The notes under the pieces: model-generated
Databases searched by the model: none
The model's input: only the letters and a program-made list of their open reading frames with translations
What the model was told of the DNA's origin: nothing
Assembly: GCA_949318235.1 (NCBI GenBank)
Contig: OX439132.1
Coordinates: 11,701,624 to 11,765,623, forward strand
Source: Ecdyonurus torrentis
Lineage: Eukaryota; Arthropoda; Insecta; Ephemeroptera; Heptageniidae
DNA: 64,000 bases
Direction of reading: 5' to 3'
Shown here: positions 41,306 through 53,206 of the stretch, piece by piece
Layout: each line of letters opens with the position of its first letter
Position numbering within the stretch: position 1 is the first letter of the stretch
Position numbers and translations under genes: made by a program

Positions 41306-44300
41306 AAAAAAAACAAAAACAAAAACAAAAAAAAAAAAAAAAAAAAAAAAAACTGAATTTTGCAAATGGTAATGAATATGGAGTTATGGATTTCTTGTGT
41401 TTCATAAGCAAACACAACTTAATAGGCATGTAAAGCCTAGGACAGTGGTCAATTCTTGTTGCACTTGGGCTCCGCCCCTGGGATAGCGTCTATAAAGTTA
41501 GCATGGTTCAAACTTTATTTCGGCAATAAGAAAAGGGATAAGATATGTCCTTGGCTTAACAATTGATACACTTTATGAAATACGGTGACACGTTATATTT
41601 TGTTCATTTCACACTAACACGCTCGAACATTGCAACTTACACAGCTCATAAATTGACTTTCTTTACCCATCCATCAGTGGATGATCAGTAAAGAAGCCAA
41701 CATACAAGCTGCGGACTATGTTAGTATTGTTGTTAACAAGTTTGAACTTGCAAATATTCTGCAAGGAGGGGGGGGGGGGGTCCTCTGATTCTCGACTCAC
41801 TTCGACATCATGATTACTGTACTTAATGTGAGGCTGGGGACTTTAATTAGCACATACACACATTTTAAGATTTATAAGATTGCCTGCATTATGCATGGTA
41901 AAGACGGGGTGGGATATCACAAAATCATGATCTGTAAACTTCTGTCCATCCTGTTATTGAGGAAGTTCAAGGAGGATTTGTCACAACTACTATTGCAAGC
42001 TAATGCACACCTGCACAATGCACATTTTTGAATTACATTTATAATCACGACAATTTTATTGAGAAAGCCAGTGTGAAAGAAGAGATTTATGGAATGTGGT
42101 TTCACTCGTATAAAAAAATTTTAAATCAAATGCTTTAAATACATTACGATACATACTTTAATATTTTGTTATACAGTTAATTTTTATTAACCGTCTAATA
42201 TACTTACGAAGTGAGCTTCAAGATAATCTAAATCCTCCTGACTTGCAACTGCAGCATCCATACTTTCATCTCCACCCCACTCCTTAGGATAGGTCAGGTT
42301 ATGTATAACTTGCAAGTATTCTTTACTTAACAAGGCTTCTGTTGGAGAGTTGCTATCTATTTCTGGCTTAGAGGCAGGTACTGACATAAAACTTGTTTGG
42401 AAGACATTAAATTGTACCTCTAAGCTACACTTGCTATATAAATGTCTAATATTAAGTAGTTTATTCAAAGCTGCTAGACATCCCCAAGGACTTATTGCCA
42501 TTACTGGACGGATTGGTTTTGTATGACCAGGACTTAATGGAGATACTCGTTGATTTTTTAGTTTTTTAATAAAATTACGAGCTTCTTGTAAGTCTGATAA
42601 TTTAAATGTTGACTCCCATTTTGAAATTATTTGTTTTAGTTCTGGATCTACCTGCACAAATAGGTAAAGATTAAGAAATATACTGTACTTCATTCGTATA
42701 ACTGAAATATATAGGCAATATACTTTAACATAACTTACAATAGTTGGTTCTACAATGTGTAAAAGATGCTTGTATTCTGTGTACTGCTGAACAAGTTGAT
42801 CAATTTCTGTGCTTATTAATGTTTCATGGTCATCAGCTGCCAGTGCCTCTCCTTCTTCTTCTTGCTATATGAACGTAAAAATCATGGTGATCTACATTGT
42901 GAAAATTCATTATGTTTTAAGTTGTAAATATCTATTAGGTTTCACGTTTTTTTTTCTTCGTTAATTTCTTTTATCCAACATTCATAATACAACTAAATGC
43001 ATTATTTAAGTTTAGGTTATTGCCTCAAAATGAGACAATGTAGAAATGATTGTCAATAAAATATTCAAATTTGATATGATGCATTTAGTTGTCATATTTG
43101 ACATATTTTGTACCACCAGAAAATATGTATACAGATAGATCTCTTACACTTAGATAAGAATAGACTGCTTACCCTCTTCCATTCAAAGTATCTTTCCTGG
43201 CGTATTTTCAAGGTATGTAAATTATTGACAAGATCTTCAAAAAATCCTTGTCTGTTGTTGAATTTCATCAATTGTGTAACCTGAAATTTTTAATAATGTG
43301 CTTATACATTACTGTATATTATATAAATATTTATTAAACGGTTGGAAATACCACAGGGGCTTTACCACAGTAGTAATTCTATGGCAATCACAAGGGTTCT
43401 TGTGTTGTGGCACAGAGTTTAGTTATAATGTTTATATATAATTGAGAGCTTTTGTCATTATGACAAAAGCTCTTGATGTACAAACGTTATAAAACTAAAT
43501 TCTGTGCCACATGTGACCTCGACCTCTCCGTAGAACTTCTACTGTGAAAAGGCCCTTGCTGGTAGTTCTATATTTTTCTTTAATGTTCATTCTTACAGTT
43601 TTTTTTTTGTTTTTTCCTAAAAAAAATAAAAAATCCTCAATATATTACAGTACCTTGAGAAAGTTCTCTCTGAGAGTGGAAAATTGATGCTGTAATTTGT
43701 TTTTGTCCCTAGTAACATAAGCTAGACACATTGGCCTGACAAACCCTCGAGCATGAATGTCATGTAACGTGAAGTAATGGGCATATGTATGCAAGTTTGC
43801 TACCACACACAGTTGAAGTACTTGAGTATCATCGCTCAAGATGAAATGACCACTGAAAATACATTAACATACGATTACAACAGATCACTACCATGTTATA
43901 TTTATTATGTATGGTAATTGTACTAGTTGTCGGCAGGCCACAGTTATTAGCAGTTGTATTTTTTTAAATACCTTCCACTAATTTTAGGGCTTTCAAATTT
44001 TAGCACAAAAGAGATTCTTAAGCAATCATTTTTGTGTAAAAATTTCAAAACTGTGAAATGAGTGAAACATATTATAAAAAAGCAGCAAACACCTGCCCGA
44101 TTACTAGTACAATTATCTTATGATACATATCGATGGCTCCTCGGAAAACTAAACTATCTATTGTCTCCTCGCGCCTCAAATTTGGAACATCTGCGCTCTC
44201 CTCCCCTCCTAAAATTAAAGCATCTGCAATGGAGCGCTGGTAAAAGATGCTCCAAATTTGGGAGAGGTGGAGAGCGCAGATGTTCCAAATTTGAAGAGCG

Positions 44301-45665
44301 CGGAGACTATAGATGGTTCAGTTTTCCGCGGAGCCATCGATATGATAAATATGTATGTACTGTGTTGCATATAATGTACCTTGGATTTGCCTGATAATCT
44401 ACTGACATTATTTTAAGGATAAAAGTATTCATATCAAATTGACTATCATCTTGAATATGAGAAGGTATTGTCAGTAATGGCAAAGGACCTTGTACTTCAG
44501 AGAATTCGGAGAATATGATGAAATCTTCTTGAGCACACCAACATTCAACCTGAAACATAATCTCATTTTTAGAGGGCTAGAAATGTAAATTTATATGTAT
44601 ATGATTATTATATTTATTGAAATAACATACATAATAACATAAGGTACAATCACTATCATCAAAAATTTTATTTGCAGCGTTTATATGGGAAAACCATATA
44701 AAAATACGAGAGTGGGTCGTGGGCGGCTCAGGGGTGGCTTTGCTCCCACCACCAACTTAAAGAAGAGAGGAGAAATCTTTGTCACCAAAAATCACGTGGT
44801 TTAAGTGACCGCAATAAGAGTGTGGTGTTGTTGTCTTCGTTCACCTGAACGTGTGGCGAGCACCAGACAGGCAGGCAAGGAGGAAAGAAGGCAGCACGGC
44901 TGCTTGGCTTGCCGCGATGCACTTTGACCTTGCATCACAACGCACGACAATACTGGGACCAAATCTAAACGCAGTTTTTTTTATAGAGTATGGACTCCAC
45001 TGTGTGGTGCAATTTTGTGCTGTAATGCAAGGTCGTCAAAGTGCATCGCGGCAAGCCAAGCAGCCGTGCTGCCTTCTTTCCTCCCTGCCTGCGTTCAGGT
45101 GAATGAAGACAACAACACTACCTCTTATTGGTCACTTAAACCACGTGATTTTTGGCAACAAAAAATTCTCCTCTCTTCTTTAAGTTGGTGGTGGGAGCAA
45201 AGCCACCCACCACCCACTCTCGTATGTTTATATGGTTTTCCCATATAAACGCTGCAAATAAAATTTTTGATGAAAGTGATAGTACATACATAATATAAAT
45301 TTTACATAAATAATAATAGCTTTGACTTGGAAATACAGCCGAGTACATAAATGTATGTTATATATCTAAGTTATTTATCGTTCAAGATGTAAAGTATTAA
45401 AAACTCAAGGACTGAAGGCAACGAAGGAAGGAGGAAGGAAGGAGGTGAAGGCTTGTCATACAAGAATACAGGTGATTTGGGAAATAAATCATGCATAAAT
45501 TATGAGACATCATGCCTGCGGGTCGAATGTTGGCCTGGACGCTTGGTCCTCGTCATTGCTTACTACTTCAGCAGTATCTGGTTCAGAATCTGGATATAAA
45601 TTTACTGCATCTTCAGCATACGTTAGCCCTAATATTGCTACGTCACTATACGCTCCAGCAGCCAT
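37907..45665 (-). CDS. SMCR8: SMCR8-like DENN-family protein (C9orf72-SMCR8 complex subunit)
   Basis: Ten exons: 45516-45665, 44380-44549, 43654-43852, 43173-43280, 42739-42864, 42208-42651, 39759-40023, 39239-39419, 39069-39177, 37907-38191. The frame is continuous, giving 678 residues (human about 940). SMCR8 works with C9orf72 and WDR41 in autophagy and lysosome regulation as a Rab GTPase-activating complex. Diagnostic stretches: [20 protein letters not shown] and [13 protein letters not shown] (residues 59-104), [15 protein letters not shown] (132-146) in the N-terminal longin part, and C-terminal [30 protein letters not shown] and [11 protein letters not shown], which align with the C-terminal DENN end. 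The acidic middle linker ([15 protein letters not shown]) is shorter than in vertebrates. Intron 1 appears to use a GC donor (CCGCAG then GCATGA); otherwise exon 1 would end in TGA. Introns hold a LINE, foldbacks and a LINE tail. Confidence 0.88.
40149..41188 (+). mobile_element. 5'-truncated non-LTR retrotransposon (reverse transcriptase 3' part) in SMCR8-like intron 6
   Basis: One frame runs from 40149 to 40994 without a stop. It starts inside the reverse transcriptase at the catalytic FYADDSNF motif and continues through [35 protein letters not shown] and the thumb region ([23 protein letters not shown]). The end is a (GAATTTT)n tail (41156-41188), as in several LINE clades. The intact frame suggests a fairly young insertion; it lies opposite to the host gene. 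Confidence 0.88.
41238..41300. repeat. (CT)n microsatellite
   Basis: Long CT run followed by an A-rich tract at 41304-41352. Confidence 0.95.
42968..43063 (-). mobile_element. 3'-end fragment of the same LINE family
   Basis: In reverse complement it matches the 3' UTR of the LINE at 41067-41145 (ATTGACAATCATTTCTACAT, GCAATAACCTAAACT, ATCCAACAT). Only the tail is present, inside intron 4 of the SMCR8-like gene. Confidence 0.7.
43335..43590. mobile_element. Degenerate foldback of the CCAGCAAGGGCC family
   Basis: Shares GACCTCGACCTCTCCRTAGAACTTCTACTGTG and AAGGCCCTTGCTGG words with 38440-38520 and has a central GAGCTTTTGTCATTATGACAAAAGCTC palindrome, written here in outline. Intron 3 of the SMCR8-like gene. 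Confidence 0.5.
44126..44344. mobile_element. 219-bp foldback MITE in SMCR8-like intron 2
   Basis: Ends CATATCGATGGCTCC and GGAGCCATCGATATG; GC-rich arms with CTCAAATTTGGAACATCTGC and its complement. Confidence 0.75.
44649..45280. mobile_element. 632-bp foldback element in SMCR8-like intron 1
   Basis: Arms of about 290 bp are near-complements, from ATCACTATCATCAAAAATTT to its inverse at 45260-45280, with a loop near 44950-45010. Much richer in GC than its surroundings. The open frames across it are artefacts of symmetry. Confidence 0.8.
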
Positions 45666-45996
45666 AAATTAATATTAAACTAAATACCAGCAAAACAAAA
45701 ATGTAAGTGATGTTTACAAAATAACAATAACAATTTTTGCATTTGCCCACAAAAATCACGTGGACAGTGAAGTTGCCAAAAAAAAAAATTACACAGCTGT
45801 TCCAGCTGATTTTTTCAAATAAATTTTGTGGCTAACTTCACCCTGAACTTGTCAAGTGGGTGGACATATTTTCCAAAATAATAACACAAAACTTATGCTA
45901 ATTTGTGCGTCTTCGCAGCGTTATTTCAATTACTGAAATCATCAATAACATCTATTGCAGCTTCTGCAAGTGGCAAGCACTTTATTCAGCTCCAAA
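45666..45996. promoter_or_regulatory. Head-to-head promoter of SMCR8-like and ZAD zinc-finger genes
   Basis: 331 bp separate the two divergent start codons. The region holds a TCACGTGG E-box at 45756-45763 and an imperfect inverted pair around it (CAGTGAAGTTGCC and GGCTAACTTCACCCTG). No TATA box is evident on either side. Confidence 0.6.
45756..45763. promoter_or_regulatory. CLEAR/M-box-like E-box (TCACGTGG)
   Basis: TCACGTG is the core bound by MiT/TFE factors, which drive lysosome and autophagy genes in animals. It is about 90 bp upstream of the SMCR8-like start codon. Binding is inferred from the motif alone. Confidence 0.35.
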
Positions 45997-47528
45997 ATGT
46001 CATTGGGTAGGTTACTTCAACCGCAACGTTTTGTATGCCGCCTCTGCGGCCAGTCCTCAGTGCAAAACCTTTGCGTTTTTTCTGAAGAAGGTCGCCGTAG
46101 ATCTTTAAAGGATTTAATATCATTACATTTGGATATAAAAGTAAGTAGGATTCCGTAGCAGTCAAGAGGAACGAATTTGCTGCGGTTACCCTACTGTTGT
46201 TTTTTAGTCTTGATTGTCTCGCATATGCCGTAATCCACACATGCACCTGCTATGAGCCATGAATGCCGTGATCCCATTAGTCGCTTGTTCACTTTGTTGT
46301 TACTTCTTGAAGTTCCCCTTGAATGTTAATATTTTAATGAAGCGTAATGTGTATAGTACATATGCATAATTCATAATAGAAACATAGATTACGGTATGTA
46401 TGTACGTATGCATATGCGTAATTTGAGTATGTATGATATGTATGTATCCTATTTTGAATGGTCATTGAATGTTATGCATACCTACCTGTATCATCCCCAT
46501 CTCTAGTTACCATCACATCTATTGGACATCTATTTTATAGCTATGTACATTTATACCATATACGGTAACAACTTATCTTCATTCTGAGTTTTAGATTTAT
46601 TATTTGTACATACTGTATCCTTTTTTTCCTGTTTCAAAGTATGATCTTTTAAGTCAATAATATGCCATTATGATAAATATATATCATTATGTATGTACTA
46701 TGTATGTAATGATCATACGTATGTACAGTACACAAGTACACATGATTATTACAAAAAATTTTACCATAAAAAATACGTTTCATTTAAATGGTAAAATTAG
46801 AGTACTCTAGAAGGGGTACTCTAGGTAAAATATATTATCGCAATCATGTGTATACATTCTTTACATAAACGTACATATTATGTAAATTTTGATTTGCATA
46901 TTTATTAGTGAAAGTTGTAAAAAAATTCAAACTGTATGTGCTAACATCGACACTTTTACAAGTGGTATTTTTATATAGGTACTGTAATTATGCAAAAAAA
47001 AAAAAAGTATCATATACGTAACAATTATACCCGTATATTATTTATTTTTACAATCATTTTAATACTGCATACATAAAAATAAATACTGCATGGTTTTCAT
47101 TTACAGATTTAATAATAAAATATTACATGAACCACAAAAAGAAAAAAAATGTATGCAGCTATTGTAGAATCATGTAGGTTGTAATGGTAATAGTGTTTTA
47201 TTTTATTTTATTACATTCATACATACAATGAACGTGTGGAGTAAAGGTGAGATGGAACATGCCTTGATTGATGTCTGGGCATGAAAGTCATAAGCCAGCA
47301 GTTGTACCCCTACATAAAACTCTTAATGGCCAATAGTGATGATCGTGATTATCGTGTTATTAAACCTCCCGAAAACGCGATCTCAAAATTTTAATTATTA
47401 ACCCGCTGAGAGCAACAGCCGTTACAGTGACCCCAAACCTACATCACAACTAAACTTGCTCTCATGCTAGTTTGGCGCAAGTGTGAGTTACTGTTATTTT
47501 TGCACTCGCTACGTGGCGTAATATTTTA

Positions 47529-47627
<99 letters not shown>

Positions 47628-48975
47628 ACGGATACAGATAATAATATGTAGTAAAATAATTTATGCAAAGATAAGAGTAACTCACACTCGCGCCTAAATA
47701 GCAAGAGAGCAAGTTTAGTTGTGACGTAGGTTCGGGGTCGCTGTAACGGCTGTTGCTCTCAGCGCGTTAATAATTAAAATTTTGAGATGGCGTTTTCAGG
47801 TGTTTTAATAACACGATGATCACTATTGAAAGAGCTATTGTTGACTACCCCTATACTATAATATTTAAATATCACCTGGTCCTTGTACCTTGTATGTTTA
47901 CACTGCCTCAGAGAACATAAAGCGAAGAGAATTATGGTACCGGTATTTAGATTTTTAAATATTATCATTTTCTGTCGAAGGAAAGAAAGAGATGGAGGAA
48001 AGAAAAAGAAAAAGTGGGGAAAAAAATTGTTAAATGATAGAGCCTACTATAATAATAATTTTGGATCTTTAAAAATATAAATAGTTGCGAAACATTATTT
48101 TTAAACACATAACATAACTGAAAAAAAAAAAGTAAAAAAAAAAAAAAAAAGTATAAAAAAAGTATAAAAAAAACATTAAAAAAAGAAACAAAAAAGTATA
48201 ATAAAATGTAATATTTTCAGCATTTTAATGTACTAAAAATATGAATGTTATAACTTATAAGCTTTTCATGCTCTGCCAAAAGGCAGTACAGATGTACTCG
48301 GGGTTGAACTGGCACTCAAGGGGCCTCGCCCAGTAAAAAGGTGTAACATCTTCTAGTAACACCCTGGTTAGGCTTCTTTTAGGGGTCCAAAGGGCCTCCA
48401 ATCAGGAAGGGGGGGGGGGGGGGCTCATCCCCTATCGCGGATAAACTCTTATGGCCAGTCCAAGCATGTATGTACTACTGTGTACCAAATCTAAATTTTT
48501 TGAAAACGCTGCTGCATACAATATTCTCATCATCTTAACATAGGCCAGCTTTTTTATTTGAATTCAGCACATAAAGTATTAAAATGATAATTATAATAAT
48601 AAAAACACTGCTATTAGTTGGATTTTTATTTATAATTAATGCTATTATTTATTTATACATACTGAACTGTATAATACACTATGTATTTATACATACTGTG
48701 TATACTCTTAAGAGCAAAGATGAATAAAATTATGTAGGCCTACATACCTGTATATTTTATGTGAATCCAGAATTATGTTCCTTTTTATTTTGATTGCTTT
48801 CTATGTTTTCTTCACCTTACAGAATATCCATGGCATGATTATCAATCTGCATGAAATCATTTGATGTTGTAAAGTCAGAATGCAGACTTTAACTTTTATG
48901 TGCAATCTTTATCTATGTGTAAAAAATAAAAAAGCCAAGCATGTATTGTAATACACCTCAAATCTATATTTATGT

Positions 48976-49013
<38 letters not shown>

Positions 49014-51667
49014 AATGTGACAAATAAAAAGATTTGATAGAAAAAAAAAAGATTGGAAGAAATAGGAAAGGGAGCTGACAAGGACACCTTGTGAGACAGA
49101 AAATAATGCCAAAATTCAATACATTAAGTGTATGGTACATATACCCTTATTGTATTATTATGCTCTATGCATATAATTTTGGTCTGGGGTTTCTCTCACA
49201 CAAGGCATCCATGTAAGCTACTGCTCACCTACCTGTCCCTAATCATTCCAATCTATGTGTATTTTCTAGCAAATGTTTTTATTTATTAAGGATAGCAAAG
49301 ACAAATTTTCCTTAATAAAATATTAAATGTATTATTTAATTTCATTTACTTTCATGTATGAATATTTCTAATTTTTGAATGTTCTTGTTGTAATGTACTG
49401 TTTAAAAGTTCTGCTATCATTCGTTCCTCTGACTGCAAACTTTCATTTTGATGGAGCGCTTTTTTTTTCTATAAAATTCCCCCTGGCTGTGAAAATGTAG
49501 TAGAATAGAAACAACAATGAAATGTTGTTTGATACACAGAAAAAAAATCATTTCTACCACAATTTTAAGCTGCATAGTGCATATAGCTTTTAATTCTGTA
49601 ATATTTTCTATTAGATATTTCAAATTATTGCTAAAACAAAACATTTGCTTGCCTTAAAACTTACGAATTTAGAAGTATGGATTTGGCTTAAAAATATAAT
49701 AATTCAAAATAAAAATAATGCACTAATTTTAAAATATTAATATGTTACTGAAATTATGGTAGAAATAAAATAGTGTAGAGTTGCTTGCAAGTTTTACAAG
49801 TCCTAATGTATGTTTGCAGGTGTCAGAGGGGGATTCACTCCCTAGCATGGTGTGTCCTAGTTGTGTACGTATTGTTGAGTTCTGGCAAGGTTTCCGTGAC
49901 GATTGTCGTCATACCCAAGTCTTCCTTCAAGAATCAATTGGCCTAATGAGTCAAAACCATCCCACTTACACAGAGCTACACCAGGTATGCAAGTAAATTC
50001 TTTTTTATTTTTTCAATATCATAACAAAGATGGTGTAGTTATTGCTAGTGTGACAAACACAAAGTTTCAATTGTGGCTTCAATGATGAAAAGTGTAAAAT
50101 GGCTCTCTCGATATTGTGAATTCACAAGGAAATAAACAAGAGTACGGTAATTTGATTTAAATTAGGAAAAATATATTTTCAAAATATATTTAAAAATTGA
50201 AATGTCCTTTGTTATGAAGCCCACCTTCTACAAAGCGACATGATCACCCAGTACATACATTCAATCAATGCTCTATGCATTATGGACCTGCATTTGACAA
50301 AATCAAAAGTTTACACAATTGAGACTTTAGTTTTTTTATATACCCTATAAAATACCTAACATATATTTTTATTTGATTTACAGTACGTTGGTGAAGCTCC
50401 CGCTAACAGTGACCTACATATACCAATAATAAAACAAGAACCTTATGATATCTGGACACCAGAAGTAAAATATGAACGTGACCACCCTGATATTCCTGGC
50501 CTAGCTACTTGTGATGATGATGTCGTATTTGTCAACATGGTACAAACAGCAGGTATGCCTGGAAGCAGTAGCAGTGTTGATGTAACTTCCCCTGCCACCA
50601 TGGTACAGCCACCTGATAGCACATGCTCCCCATTTACACCCCAGTGTAAACATGAAAGTGGTGATGAACAAGATATAAAACCTGATATTTCTGATTCTCC
50701 AAAGTCTTCCGCACCAAGACCTTTTGAATGTAGTACTTGTGGTAAAAGATTCATGAGAAAATGTCATTTACAAGTACATCAAGTAAATCATTCAGGTGAG
50801 AAACCTTATACTTGTCAAGTATGTGGTAGATGCTTTTCACAAAAATCTACTTTATTCTCTCATTCATTAACACATACTGGTATTAAACCATTTGTTTGCA
50901 AAGTATGTAGCAAAGCATTTGCACAAAAATGTAACTTACAAACTCACTTGCTTGTGCATTCAGGTGAAAAACCATTCAGTTGTGACTCTTGTGGGAAAAG
51001 CTTCTCTCAGAAATGCAACTTACAAATCCATCAACGTATTCATACCGGCGAAAAACCATATACCTGTAAGGTATGTGGAAAAAGATTCACTCGTTCAGGT
51101 ACTTTAATGGTTCATATGAGAGTTCATACAAAAGAGAGACCACATACTTGTAATGTTTGTGGTAAAAGTTTCTCTCAAAGTAGTAATCTATTAAATCATA
51201 GTTTAACACATACATCTCAAAGACCTTATCAATGTCAAACATGTGGACAAACTTTTAATAATAGTGGTAATTTAAGCCATCATTTAAGAAAACATCATAA
51301 TACAAATACTAATAATCCTGCAACTTCAAATCATACTACTGTTACTTCCAATCATAACCCAGTATCCACTAATAATACTCCTATTATAACTACTAGCCAT
51401 AATTCTATTACAACTGTAGTTCATAATCCCATGACTTCTCTTCATAATACAATTTCTTCTCTCCATAATCCTATTTTATCTAATCATACAGCTATCATGA
51501 CAAATCATATCCCAATAATGAATATCCCAATTATTAGCCATCCTATTATTAATCATTTCATAAATAGTGCTCCTTTACAGATTAGTACACCTCCATCTAC
51601 TATTAGTAATAGTATTGGCCATTGTAGTAATAGTAATAACAACAATAATTCAAATAATAATCCCTAG
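45997..51667 (+). CDS. ZAD-domain C2H2 zinc-finger transcription factor
   Basis: Three exons, 45997-46140, 49820-49984 and 50384-51667, joined in phase 0, encode 530 residues. A ZAD domain fills residues 12-80: CRLC at 14-17 and CPSC at 60-63 supply the zinc ligands, followed by FWQGFRDDCRHTQVFLQ. ZAD is an arthropod-enriched dimerisation module. A linker with a KQEP motif follows, then seven tandem C2H2 fingers at about 217-412 with TGEKP-type linkers. The C-terminal 115 residues are a low-complexity Asn/His/Thr/Ile/Ser tail of PISHPI and SNHT-type repeats ending in poly-Asn. An in-frame upstream ATG at 45955 would add 14 residues; I prefer 45997, close to the CRLC. AATAAA at 51762-51767. 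Intron 1 (3.7 kb) carries a foldback MITE. Targets are unknown. Confidence 0.9.
47331..47828. mobile_element. Foldback MITE with (TA)n centre in zinc-finger intron 1
   Basis: Ends CAATAGTGATGATCGTG and its near complement; arms contain GAGAGCAACAGCCGTTACAG and CTGTAACGGCTGTTGCTCTC. The centre is (TA)n at 47532-47611 with a T-run to 47628. Confidence 0.8.
48284..48480. repeat. GC-rich repeat remnant, unassigned
   Basis: An island of normal GC content with a G13-14 run at about 48409-48423, in an AT-rich intron. It looks like part of a transposable element or SINE, but no ends are recognisable. Confidence 0.3.
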
Positions 51668-52252
51668 CATAGTAATAGTAATACTAATTATTACAGTAAT
51701 AGTAATAATTGCCACGGACAACCTTGCTTATATTTTGCAATGGTTAATGGCAGATAAATTTAATAAAATAAATAATTGGTGTTGCAATATGGCATTCAAT
51801 TAAAATAGCAGTGTACTTTATTTTGAGGTGTTTCACAAGACATATTTAAAGATATTAAAATAATCTTGAACTTTTATTTTTATTTTTTATTATTTATTTT
51901 ATTTTTTTACAAAATAAAAAATGATTGATACCTGCTTAAACTGAAGAATAGTGTGTGATGTGCACCATCCATAGTGTAAAAGATTTCTGTATTTTACTTA
52001 CAAACATAGTTTTGATTATTGGGGAGCATAAATTTATTTATTTATTTTTGTTATTATTATTTTTTTTAAATGCAATATATTACAAAATTCAACCAAGGCA
52101 AAGCCTTATCGGTTGGTTCACTTTTTTTTTTAATACCATATGTCTCTTTATACATATTTTTGCATGTATGCATTGTATTCAATCCAACATCAGTAAACAT
52201 TCTTTTATATTAGAGATATCATGAAAAGTAAACCATCATGGGTACATTGATA

Positions 52253-52605
52253 AATTTGAAAGAAAAGGATAAACGAAAACCAGCAAAGGCCTTACCACAG
52301 ATAAAAAGCAAAACAAAACACTAACATTGGATAACCTTTGGCACTAAACTCCTAGGAGGAAATAAAGTGTGGTATGCCTTTGCCAGTCCTTACAGACTCG
52401 CAGAGAGAAATTATGAATGATCTGTTTGAATCTGTAACGACTGATGAAGGCATAAAACACTTAGTTTTTTCTTGGATTTTAGTGCCAAAAGCTAATATGC
52501 ATTTGTTTGTTTTATCTTTGTGCTAGCAAAATTTTCACAAGATTCTCTTTACTGCATATAGTAAGGCCTTTGCTGTTTTTTTCTTTTGTCCTTTTCTTTC
52601 AAATT
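52253..52605. mobile_element. Foldback element of the CCAGCAAGGGCC family, copy 2
   Basis: Ends AAATTTGAAAGAAAAGGA...AAACCAGCAAAGGCCTTACC and the complement GGCCTTTGCTG...TCCTTTTCTTTCAAATTT. The interior has an ACTCCTAGGAGGAAAT pair like the one at 37317-37785. Confidence 0.7.
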
Positions 52606-52729
52606 TATTGTTATTTTAGGGTATAGTAAATCATTTTCTCGTTTTTTCTCTTTTTTATAGGTAGGCCTATATAATATTGTTATTATTTTTTTAGATGAGT
52701 TTATTGATTTTTTATTATTTTACATTATT

Positions 52730-53206
52730 TATTATGAGTAGGGTGAATGCTGTTGGTATGAGTTTTCTCAGAAGTATGTGTGGTAAAACAAGATTAGATA
52801 GGGTAAGGAATACTTGGGTGTTGGAGAAATGTGGAGTAAAAGAAACTGTGACTGAGAAGTATGAGAACAGTGTATTACGATGGTTTGGTCATGTTGAGAG
52901 AATGGGTGATGAAAGAATAGCAAAGCAGGTATTTCATAGTAGAGTGGATGGAAGGAGAGATAGAGGCAGGCCTAAAACATCATGGTCTGAGGTGGTTGGA
53001 AGATGTTTGAAAAATAAGAATGTACGCAGTATGAAATGCAAAAGGAAATGTATGAAACAAGGTATGAGACTGGCGGAAGCAAGTGAAGTATGTCAGGATA
53101 GGAAGTTGTGGAGGTCTATCACTGGGTCAGGATAAAACATCTGTGTTGTTGGCTTACCCCGAAAGGGATTAATAGCGTCATGATATGTATGTATGTATGT
53201 ATGTAT
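52730..53206 (+). mobile_element. LINE 3' fragment (C-terminal end of a reverse-transcriptase ORF)
   Basis: The frame (MSFLRSMCGKTRLDRVRN, LRWFGHVERMGDERIAKQVF, GRRDRGRPKTSW) is the C-terminal end typical of non-LTR retrotransposon ORFs. The polymerase motifs are absent, so it is 5'-truncated. A short 3' UTR ends in (TATG)n at 53181-53206. It differs from the LINE at 40149. Confidence 0.8.

Noticed and set aside
44851..45248. Overlapping plus-strand open frames of about 80 codons
   Set aside because: They span the two arms of the 632-bp foldback and mirror each other.
52695..53135. 146-codon open frame as a host gene
   Set aside because: Its sequence is the C-terminal end of a LINE ORF and it is followed by a microsatellite tail.
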